A DNA stretch of 64,000 nucleotides from contig OZ020618.1 of the NCBI GenBank assembly GCA_963971575.1, forward strand, positions 32,280,731-32,344,730. The letters run 5' to 3'. This stretch comes from Liopterus haemorrhoidalis. Taxonomy: Eukaryota > Arthropoda > Insecta > Coleoptera > Dytiscidae. This document shows, in pieces, positions 53,811 to 64,000 of this stretch. Within the stretch, counting starts at the first letter, position 1. Each line of letters opens with the position of its first letter. The translations under genes were made by a program, and so were the position numbers. The notes beneath the pieces are model-generated. The model was not told the DNA's origin. It did no database searches and saw nothing but the letters and a program-made list of their open reading frames with translations.

Positions 53811-56800
53811 AACATGTTGCGCTTAACCAGTTTTCAAGTAAAACTTGAATTTTGAAAATTCAACTATTTCTTTGCTATTTTCTGTCAATAATATCATAAT
53901 TCTTGGTCAGAAACCAAAATTAGTGTTATGTACTTCTAAAACATGTTGCGCTTAACCAGTTTTCAAGTAAAACTTGAATTTTGAAAATTCAACTATTTCT
54001 TTGCTATTTTCTGTCAATAATACCATAATTCTTGGTCAGAAACCAAAATTAGTGTTATGTACTTCTAAAACATGTTGCGCTTAACCAGTTTTCAAGTAAA
54101 ACTTGAATTTTGAAAATTCAACTATTTCTTTGCTATTTTCTGTCAATAATATCATAATTCTTGGTCAGAAACCAAAATTAGTGTTATGTACTTCTAAAAC
54201 ATGTTGCGCTTAACCAGTTTTCAAGTAAAACGTGAATTTGGAAAATTCAACTATTTCGTTGCTATTTTCTGTCAATAACATCATAATTCTTGGTCAGAAA
54301 CCAAAATTAGTGTTATGTACTTCTAAAACATGTTGCGCTTAACCAGTTTTCAAGTAAAACTTGAATTTTGAAAGTTCAACTATTTCTTTGCTATTTTCTG
54401 TCAATAATACCATAATTCTTGGTCAGAAACCAAAATTAGTGTTATGTACTTCTAAAACATGTTGCGCTTAACCAGTTTTCAAGTAAAATTTGAATTTTGA
54501 AAATTCAACTATTTCTTTGCAATTTTCTGTCAATAATATCATAATTCTTGGTCAGAAACCAAAATTAGTATTATGTACTTCTAAAACATGTTGCGCTTAA
54601 CCAGTTTTCAAGTAAAACGTGAATTTGGAAAATTCAACTATTTCGTTGCTATTTTCTGTCAATAACATCATAATTCTTGGTCAGAAACCAAAATTAGTGT
54701 TATGTACTTCTAAAACATGTTGCGCTTAACCAGTTTTCAAGTAAAACTTGAATTTTGAAAATTCAACTATTTCTTTGCTATTTTCTGTCAATAATATCAT
54801 AATTCTTGGTCAGAAACCAAAATTAGTGTTATGTACTTCTAAAACATGTTGCGCTTAACCAGTTTTCAAGTAAAACTTGAATTTTGAAAATTCAACTATT
54901 TCTTTGCTATTTTCTGTCAATAATATCATAATTCTTGGTCAGAAACCAAAATTAGTGTTATGTACTTCTAAAACATGTTGCGCTTAACCAGTTTTCAAGT
55001 AAAACTTGAATTTTGAAAATTCAACTATTTCTTTGCTATTTTCTGTCAATAATACCATAATTCTTGGTCAGAAACCAAAATTAGTGTTATGTACTTCTAA
55101 AACATGTTGCGCTTAACCAGTTTTCAAGTAAAACTTGAATTTTGAAAATTCAACTATTTCTTTGCTATTTTCTGTCAATAATATCATAATTCTTGGTCAG
55201 AAACCAAAATTAGTGTTATGTACTTCTAAAACATGTTGCGCTTAACCAGTTTTCAAGTAAAACTTGAATTTTGAAAGTTCAACTATTTCTTTGCTATTTT
55301 CTGTCAATAATACCATAATTCTTGGTCAGAAACCAAAATTAGTGTTATGTACTTCTAAAACATGTTGCGCTTAACCAGTTTTCAAGTAAAACGTGAATTT
55401 GGAAAATTCAACTATTTCGTTGCTATTTTCTGTCAATAACATCATAATTCTTGGTCAGAAACCAAAATTAGTGTTATGTACTTCTAAAACATGTTGCGCT
55501 TAACCAGTTTTCAAGTAAAACTTGAATTTTGAAAGTTCAACTATTTCTTTGCTATTTTCTGTCAATAATACCATAATTCTTGGTCAGAAACCAAAATTAG
55601 TGTTATGTACTTCTAAAACATGTTGCGCTTAACCAGTTTTCAAGTAAAATTTGAATTTTGAAAATTCAACTATTTCTTTGCTATTTTCTGTCAATAACAT
55701 CATAATTCTTGGTCTGAAACCAAAATTAGTGTTATGTACTTCTAAAACATGTTGCGCTTAACCAGTTTTCAGCTAAAACGTGAATTTTGAAAATTCAACT
55801 ATTTCGTTGCTATTTTCTGTTAATAACATCATAATTCTTGGTCAGAAACCAAAATTAGTGTTATGTACTTCTAAAACATGTTGCGCTTAACCAGTTTTCA
55901 AGTAAAACTTGAATTTTGAAAATTCAACTATTTCTTTGCTATTTTCTGTCAATAATATCATAATTCTTGGTCAGAAACCAAAATTAGTGTTATGTACTTC
56001 TATAACATGTTGCGCTAAACCAGTTTTCAAGTAAAACTTGAATTTTGAAAATTCAACTATTTCTTTGCTATTTTCTGTCAATAATATCATAATTCTTGGT
56101 CAGAAACCAAAATTAGTGTTATGTACTTCTAAAACATGTTGCGCTTAACCAGTTTTCAAGTAAAACGTGAATTTTGGAAAATTCAACTATTTTGTTGCTA
56201 TTTTCTGTCAATAACATCATAATTCTTGGTCAGAAACCAAAATTAGTGTTATGTACTTCTAAAACATGTTGCGCTTAACCAGTTTTCAAGTAAAACTTGA
56301 ATTTTGAAAATTCAACTATTTCTTTGCTATTTTCTGTCAATAATATCATAATTCTTGGTCAGAAACCAAAATTAGTGTTATGTACTTCTAAAACATGTTG
56401 CGCTTAACCAGTTTTCAAGTAAAACTTGAATTTTGAAAATTCAACTATTTCTTTGCTATTTTCTGTCAATAATATCATAATTCTTGGTCTGAAACCAAAA
56501 TTAGTGTTATGTACTTCTAAAACATGTTGCGCTTAACCAGTTTTCAAGTAAAACTTGAATTTTGAAAATTCAACTATTTCTTTGCTATTTTCTGTCAATA
56601 ATATCATAATTCTTGGTCAGAAACCAAAATTAGTGTTATGTACTTCTAAAACATGTTGCGCTTAACCAGTTTTCAAGTAAAACTTGAATTTTGAAAATTC
56701 AACTATTTCTTTGCTATTTTCTGTCAATAATATCATAATTCTTGGTCAGAAACCAAAATTAGTGTTATGTACTTCTAAAACATGTTGCGCTTAACCAGTT

Positions 56801-59800
56801 TTCAAGTAAAACTTGAATTTTGAAAATTCAACTATTTCTTTGCTATTTTCTGTCAATAATATCATAATTCTTGGTCAGAAACCAAAATAAGTGTTATGTA
56901 CTTCTAAAACATGTTGCGCTTAACCAGTTTTCAAGTAAAACTTGAATTTTGAAAATTCAACTATTTCTTTGCTATTTTCTGTCAATAATATCATAATTCT
57001 TGGTCAAAAACCAAAATTAGTGTTATGTACTTCTAAAACATGTTGCGCTTAACCAGTTTTCAAGTAAAACGTGAATTTGGAAAATTCAACTATTTCGTTG
57101 CTATTTTCTGTCAATAACATCATAATTCTTGGTCAGAAACCAAAATTAGTGTTATGTACTTCTAAAACATGTTGCGCTTAACCAGTTTTCAAGTAAAACT
57201 TGAATTTTGAAAATTCAACTATTTCTTTGCTATTTTCTGTCAATAATATCATAATTCTTGGTCAGAAACCAAAATTAGTGTTATGTACTTCTAAAACATG
57301 TTGCGCTTAACCAGTTTTCAAGTAAAACTTGAATTTTGAAAATTCAACTATTTCTTTGCTATTTTCTGTCAATAATATCATAATTCTTGGTCAGAAACAA
57401 AAATTAGTGTTATGTACTTCTAAAACATATTGCGCTTAACCAGTTTTCAAGTAAAACGTGAATTTTGGAAAATTCAACTATTTCGTTGCTATTTTCTGTC
57501 AATAACATCATAATTCTTGGTCAGAAACCAAAATTAGTGTTATGTACTTCTAAAACATGTTGCGCTTAACCAGTTTTCAAGTAAAACTTGAATTTTGAAA
57601 ATTCAACTATTTCTTTGCTATTTTCTGTCAATAATATCATAATTCTTGGTCAGAAACCAAAATTAGTGTTATGTACTTCTAAAACATGTTGCGCTTAACC
57701 AGTTTTCAAGTAAAACTTGAATTTTGAAAATTCAACTATTTCTTTGCTATTTTCTGTCAATAATATCATAATTCTTGGTCAGAAACCAAAATTAGTGTTA
57801 TGTACTTCTAAAACATGTTGCGCTTAACCAGTTTTCAAGTAAAACTTGAATTTTGAAAATTCAACTATTTCTTTGCTATTTTCTGTCAATAATACCATAA
57901 TTCTTGGTCAGAAACCAAAATTAGTGTTATGTACTTCTAAAACATGTTGCGCTTAACCAGTTTTCAAGTAAAACTTGAATTTTGAAAATTCAACTATTTC
58001 TTTGCTATTTTCTGTCAATAATATCATAATTCTTGGTCAGAAACCAAAATTAGTGTTATGTACTTCTAAAACATGTTGCGCTTAACCAGTTTTCAAGTAA
58101 AACGTGAATTTGGAAAATTCAACTATTTCGTTGCTATTTTCTGTCAATAACATCATAATTCTTGGTCAGAAACCAAAATTAGTGTTATGTACTTCTAAAA
58201 CATGTTGCGCTTAACCAGTTTTCAAGTAAAACTTGAATTTTGAAAGTTCAACTATTTCTTTGCTATTTTCTGTCAATAATACCATAATTCTTGGTCAGAA
58301 ACCAAAATTAGTGTTATGTACTTCTAAAACATGTTGCGCTTAACCAGTTTTCAAGTAAAATTTGAATTTTGAAAATTCAACTATTTCTTTGCAATTTTCT
58401 GTCAATAATATCATAATTCTTGGTCAGAAACCAAAATTAGTATTATGTACTTCTAAAACATGTTGCGCTTAACCAGTTTTCAAGTAAAACGTGAATTTGG
58501 AAAATTCAACTATTTCGTTGCTATTTTCTGTCAATAACATCATAATTCTTGGTCAGAAACCAAAATTAGTGTTATGTACTTCTAAAACATGTTGCGCTTA
58601 ACCAGTTTTCAAGTAAAACTTGAATTTTGAAAATTCAACTATTTCTTTGCTATTTTCTGTCAATAATATCATAATTCTTGGTCAGAAACCAAAATTAGTG
58701 TTATGTACTTCTAAAACATGTTGCGCTTAACCAGTTTTCAAGTAAAACTTGAATTTTGAAAATTCAACTATTTCTTTGCTATTTTCTGTCAATAATATCA
58801 TAATTCTTGGTCAGAAACCAAAATTAGTGTTATGTACTTCTAAAACATGTTGCGCTTAACCAGTTTTCAAGTAAAACTTGAATTTTGAAAATTCAACTAT
58901 TTCTTTGCTATTTTCTGTCAATAATACCATAATTCTTGGTCAGAAACCAAAATTAGTGTTATGTACTTCTAAAACATGTTGCGCTTAACCAGTTTTCAAG
59001 TAAAACTTGAATTTTGAAAATTCAACTATTTCTTTGCTATTTTCTGTCAATAATATCATAATTCTTGGTCAGAAACCAAAATTAGTGTTATGTACTTCTA
59101 AAACATGTTGCGCTTAACCAGTTTTCAAGTAAAACTTGAATTTTGAAAGTTCAACTATTTCTTTGCTATTTTCTGTCAATAATACCATAATTCTTGGTCA
59201 GAAACCAAAATTAGTGTTATGTACTTCTAAAACATGTTGCGCTTAACCAGTTTTCAAGTAAAACGTGAATTTGGAAAATTCAACTATTTCGTTGCTATTT
59301 TCTGTCAATAACATCATAATTCTTGGTCAGAAACCAAAATTAGTGTTATGTACTTCTAAAACATGTTGCGCTTAACCAGTTTTCAAGTAAAACTTGAATT
59401 TTGAAAGTTCAACTATTTCTTTGCTATTTTCTGTCAATAATACCATAATTCTTGGTCAGAAACCAAAATTAGTGTTATGTACTTCTAAAACATGTTGCGC
59501 TTAACCAGTTTTCAAGTAAAATTTGAATTTTGAAAATTCAACTATTTCTTTGCTATTTTCTGTCAATAACATCATAATTCTTGGTCTGAAACCAAAATTA
59601 GTGTTATGTACTTCTAAAACATGTTGCGCTTAACCAGTTTTCAGCTAAAACGTGAATTTTGAAAATTCAACTATTTCGTTGCTATTTTCTGTTAATAACA
59701 TCATAATTCTTGGTCAGAAACCAAAATTAGTGTTATGTACTTCTAAAACATGTTGCGCTTAACCAGTTTTCAAGTAAAACTTGAATTTTGAAAATTCAAC

Positions 59801-60800
59801 TATTTCTTTGCTATTTTCTGTCAATAATATCATAATTCTTGGTCAGAAACCAAAATTAGTGTTATGTACTTCTATAACATGTTGCGCTAAACCAGTTTTC
59901 AAGTAAAACTTGAATTTTGAAAATTCAACTATTTCTTTGCTATTTTCTGTCAATAATATCATAATTCTTGGTCAGAAACCAAAATTAGTGTTATGTACTT
60001 CTAAAACATGTTGCGCTTAACCAGTTTTCAAGTAAAACGTGAATTTTGGAAAATTCAACTATTTTGTTGCTATTTTCTGTCAATAACATCATAATTCTTG
60101 GTCAGAAACCAAAATTAGTGTTATGTACTTCTAAAACATGTTGCGCTTAACCAGTTTTCAAGTAAAACTTGAATTTTGAAAATTCAACTATTTCTTTGCT
60201 ATTTTCTGTCAATAATATCATAATTCTTGGTCAGAAACCAAAATTAGTGTTATGTACTTCTAAAACATGTTGCGCTTAACCAGTTTTCAAGTAAAACTTG
60301 AATTTTGAAAATTCAACTATTTCTTTGCTATTTTCTGTCAATAATATCATAATTCTTGGTCTGAAACCAAAATTAGTGTTATGTACTTCTAAAACATGTT
60401 GCGCTTAACCAGTTTTCAAGTAAAACTTGAATTTTGAAAATTCAACTATTTCTTTGCTATTTTCTGTCAATAATATCATAATTCTTGGTCAGAAACCAAA
60501 ATTAGTGTTATGTACTTCTAAAACATGTTGCGCTTAACCAGTTTTCAAGTAAAACTTGAATTTTGAAAATTCAACTATTTCTTTGCTATTTTCTGTCAAT
60601 AATATCATAATTCTTGGTCAGAAACCAAAATTAGTGTTATGTACTTCTAAAACATGTTGCGCTTAACCAGTTTTCAAGTAAAACTTGAATTTTGAAAATT
60701 CAACTATTTCTTTGCTATTTTCTGTCAATAATATCATAATTCTTGGTCAGAAACCAAAATAAGTGTTATGTACTTCTAAAACATGTTGCGCTTAACCAGT
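53060..60800 (-). repeat. 30-monomer tandem duplication (3872 bp x2)
   Basis: GGTCAAAAACC (53131/57003), GAAACAAAAATT (53522/57394), the hybrid monomer (55626/59498), CTATAAC (56000/59872) and AAAATAAGTG (56889/60761) all recur exactly 3872 bp apart (30 units plus 2). The junction lies between the AAAATAAGTG unit at 56889 and the GGTCAAAAACC unit at 57003. After the second copy the order returns to that of the 23-monomer repeat. Confidence 0.88.
55626..55754 (-). repeat. Hybrid monomer marking a one-monomer deletion
   Basis: The first half (AAAATTTGAATTTTG...TTTCTTTGC) matches the unit at 48528-48656. The second half (TATTTTCTGTCAATAACATC...GGTCTG) matches the unit that follows it at 48657-48785. 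This is the product expected from an exchange within the monomer that removes exactly 129 bp, with the breakpoint at about 55680-55697. The same hybrid recurs at 59498-59626, 3872 bp later, so it formed before the 30-monomer duplication. Confidence 0.78.
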
Positions 60801-60999
60801 TTTCAAGTAAAACGTGAATTTGGAAAATTCAACTATTTCGTTGCTATTTTCTGTCAATAACATCATAATTCTTGGTCAGAAACCAAAATTAGTGTTATGT
60901 ACTTCTAAAACATGTTGCGCTTAACCAGTTTTCAAGTAAAACGTGAATTTGGAAAATTCAACTATTTCGTTGCTATTTTCTGTCAATAACATCATAATT

Positions 61000-63900
61000 C
61001 TTGGTCAGAAACCAAAATTAGTGTTATGTACTTCTAAAACATGTTGCGCTTAACCAGTTTTCAAGTAAAACTTGAATTTTGAAAATTCAACTATTTCTTT
61101 GTTATTTTCTATCAATAACATCATAATTCTTGGTCAGAAACCAAAATTAGTGTTATGTACTTCTAAAACATGTTGCGCTTAGCCAGTTTTCAAGTTAAAC
61201 GTGAATTTGGAAAATTCAACTATTTCGTTACTATTTTCTGTCAATAACATCATAATTCTTGGTCTGAAACCAAAATTAGTGTTATGTACTTCTAAAACAT
61301 GTTGCGCTTAACCAGTTTTCAGCTAAAACGTGAATTTTGAAAATTCAACTATTTCGTTGCTATTTTCTGTCAATAACATCATAATTCTTGGTCAGAAACC
61401 AAAATTAGTGTTATGTACTTCTAAAACATGTTGCGCTTAACTAGTTTTCAAGTAAAACGTGAATTTTGAAAATTCAACTATTTCGTTGCTATTTTCTGTC
61501 AATAACATCATAATTCTTGGTCAGAAACCAAAATTAGTGTTATGTACTTCTAAAACATGTTGCGCTTAACCAGTTTTCAAGTAAAACTTGAATTTTGAAA
61601 ATTCAACTATTTCTTTGCTATTTTCTGTCAATAATATCATAATTCTTGGTCAGAAACCAAAATTAGTGTTATGTACTTCTAAAACATGTTGCGCTTAACC
61701 AGTTTTCAAGTAAAACTTGAATTTTGAAAATTCAACTATTTCTTTGCTATTTTCTGTCAATAATATCATAATTCTTGGTCAGAAACCAAAATTAGTGTTA
61801 TGTACTTCTAAAACATGTTGCGCTTAACCAGTTTTCAAGTAAAACGTGAATTAGGAAAATTCAACTATTTCGTTACTATTTTCTGTCAATAACATCATAA
61901 TTCTTGGTCAGAAACCAAAATTAGTGTTATGTACTTCTAAAACATGTTGCGCTTAGCCAGTTTTCAAGTAAAACGTGAATTTTGAAAATTCAACTATTTC
62001 GTTGCTATTTTATTTCATTAACATCATTATTCTTGGTCAGAAACCAAAATTAGTGTTATGTACTTCTAAAACATGTTGCGCTTAACCAGTTTTCAAGTAA
62101 AACTTGAATTTTGAAAATTCAACTATTTCTTTGCTATTTTCTGTCAATAATATCATAATTCTAGGTCAAAAACCAAAATTAGTGTTATGTACTTCTAAAA
62201 CATGTTGCGCTTAACCAGTTTTCAAGTAAAACTTGAATTTTGAAAGTTCAACTATTTCTTTGCTATTTTCTGTCAATAATACCATAATTCTTGGTCAGAA
62301 ACCAAAATTAGTGTTATGTACTTCTAAAACATGTTGCGCTTAACCAGTTTTCAAGTAAAATTTGAATTTTGAAAATTCAACTATTTCTTTGCAATTTTCT
62401 GTCAATAATATCATAATTCTTGGTCAGAAACCAAAATTAGTATTATGTACTTCTAAAACATGTTGCGCTTAACCAGTTTTCAAGTAAAACGTGAATTTGG
62501 AAAATTCAACTATTTCGTTGCTATTTTCTGTCAATAACATCATAATTCTTGGTCTGAAACCAAAATTAGTGTTATGTACTTCTAAAACATGTTGCGCTTA
62601 ACCAGTTTTCAGCTAAAACGTGAATTTTGAAAATTCAACTATTTCGTTGCTATTTTCTGTTAATAACATCATAATTCTTGGTCAGAAACCAAAATTAGTG
62701 TTATGTACTTCTAAAACATGTTGCGCTTAACCAGTTTTCAAGTAAAACTTGAATTTTGAAAATTCAACTATTTCTTTGCTATTTTCTGTCAATAATATCA
62801 TAATTCTTGGTCAGAAACCAAAATTAGTGTTATGTACTTCTATAACATGTTGCGCTAAACCAGTTTTCAAGTAAAACTTGAATTTTGAAAATTCAACTAT
62901 TTCTTTGCTATTTTCTGTCAATAATATCATAATTCTTGGTCAGAAACCAAAATTAGTGTTATGTACTTCTAAAACATGTTGCGCTTAACCAGTTTTCAAG
63001 TAAAACGTGAATTTTGGAAAATTCAACTATTTTGTTGCTATTTTCTGTCAATAACATCATAATTCTTGGTCAGAAACCAAAATTAGTGTTATGTACTTCT
63101 AAAACATGTTGCGCTTAACCAGTTTTCAAGTAAAACTTGAATTTTGAAAATTCAACTATTTCTTTGCTATTTTCTGTCAATAATATCATAATTCTTGATC
63201 AGAAACCAAAATTAGTGTTATGTACTTCTAAAACATGTTGCGCTTAACCAGTTTTCAAGTAAAACTTGAATTTTGAAAATTCAACTATTTCTTTGCTATT
63301 TTCTGTCAATAATATCATAATTCTTGGTCTGAAACCAAAATTAGTGTTATGTACTTCTAAAACATGTTGCGCTTAACCAGTTTTCAAGTAAAACTTGAAT
63401 TTTGAAAATTCAACTATTTCTTTGCTATTTTCTGTCAATAATATCATAATTCTTGGTCAGAAACCAAAATTAGTGTTATGTACTTCTAAAACATGTTGCG
63501 CTTAACCAGTTTTCAAGTAAAACTTGAATTTTGAAAATTCAACTATTTCTTTGCTATTTTCTGTCAATAATATCATAATTCTTGGTCAGAAACCAAAATT
63601 AGTGTTATGTACTTCTAAAACATGTTGCGCTTAACCAGTTTTCAAGTAAAACTTGAATTTTGAAAATTCAACTATTTCTTTGCTATTTTCTGTCAATAAT
63701 ATCATAATTCTTGGTCAGAAACCAAAATAAGTGTTATGTACTTCTAAAACATGTTGCGCTTAACCAGTTTTCAAGTAAAACGTGAATTTGGAAAATTCAA
63801 CTATTTCGTTGCTATTTTCTGTCAATAACATCATAATTCTTGGTCAGAAACCAAAATTAGTGTTATGTACTTCTAAAACATGTTGCGCTTAACCAGTTTT

Positions 63901-64000
63901 CAAGTAAAACGTGAATTTGGAAAATTCAACTATTTCGTTGCTATTTTCTGTCAATAACATCATAATTCTTGGTCAGAAACCAAAATTAGTGTTATGTACT
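61000..64000 (-). repeat. 23-monomer higher-order repeat, last copy
   Basis: Matches 47.2-50.2 kb at +13809 through four independent markers plus the private CTTGATCAG. Only a handful of differences are visible over about 2.9 kb, such as CTAGTTTTC near 61441, CTAGGTCAA near 62162 and AATAATACC near 62275 where 48468 has AAAAATACC. It is cut by the end of the window. Confidence 0.84.

Larger units (their letters stand above)
42596..64000 (-). repeat. Right satellite array, inverted, ~166 monomers
   Basis: The same satellite as the left array, read on the opposite strand. Unit starts (CGCTTAACC) at 42596, 42725, 42854 and 42983 give a 129-bp period. From 42596 to the last unit start at 63886 is 165 units plus 5 bases. 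Reverse-complemented, the commonest unit differs from a left beta unit at four positions (about 97% identity): GAATTATGAT for GAATTTTGAT, CACTAATTTT for CACTTATTTT, CAAAGAAA for CAACGAAA, and CATG for CACG. A typical unit has about 27% G/C. Monomer types are more diverse here than on the left. The array continues past the right edge. Confidence 0.98.

Noticed and set aside
1..64000. CRISPR array
   Set aside because: Repetition is regular, but there are no unique spacers; the full 129-bp unit repeats with a few substitutions, which is satellite structure. No cas-like gene is present.
1..64000. Repetitive protein-coding gene
   Set aside because: All six frames have at least one stop per monomer (TGA, TAG or TAA), and 130-bp and 127-bp units shift the frame.
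1..64000. Naming the host species or a known satellite family
   Set aside because: I do not recognise the 129-bp monomer with confidence. A search of satellite databases and genomes with units 130-258 and 42596-42724 would settle it.

Overview
The whole window is one AT-rich tandem satellite DNA. I find no gene, RNA gene, mobile element or unique sequence in it. The monomer is 129 bp (a common variant is 130 bp), about 27-29% GC by hand count of typical units. By marker spacing, about 328 monomers lie left of an assembly gap and about 166 right of it. A homogeneous array this long points to constitutive heterochromatin of a eukaryote (centromeric, pericentromeric or similar). The species cannot be named from the sequence, and centromere function is not shown. 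The round 200-N gap suggests a scaffolded long-read assembly.

Layout. (1) 1-42395: array in one orientation (called plus here), built mainly from three monomer types. Alpha has CCAAATTCATG and CTGGCTAAG. Beta is 129 bp with CAAAATTCAAG and CACGTTTTAGAAGTACAT. Gamma is 130 bp, like beta but with CATGTTTTAGAAGATACAT. (2) 42396-42595: 200 N. (3) 42596-64000: the same satellite on the opposite strand, as a different subfamily. It has near-fixed diagnostic bases (GAATTATGAT instead of GAATTTTGAT, CACTAATTTT instead of CACTTATTTT), no CACG form and no 130-bp gamma form.

Both arrays show layered block duplication. Rare single-monomer variants recur at exactly repeated distances, which lets the blocks be mapped by eye. 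On the right, the distances 2968 (23 monomers), 1807 (14), 3872 (30) and 13809 bp (107) each recur for several independent markers. On the left, 387 (3), 1034 (8), 1162 (9), 1678 (13), 1941 (15), 4651 (36), 7109 (55), 9179 (71) and about 19.5-20.3 kb do so. This is the expected trace of unequal exchange or replication-based amplification adding whole numbers of monomers.

The strongest points for follow-up are the coincident flip of strand and subfamily across the gap, the 23-mer higher-order repeat on the right with nested expansions, the roughly 20-kb super-duplication on the left, and two adjacent dyad-symmetric elements in the monomer core that are intact in beta and gamma but broken in alpha. 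I found no evidence of a protein-coding or defence-type system.
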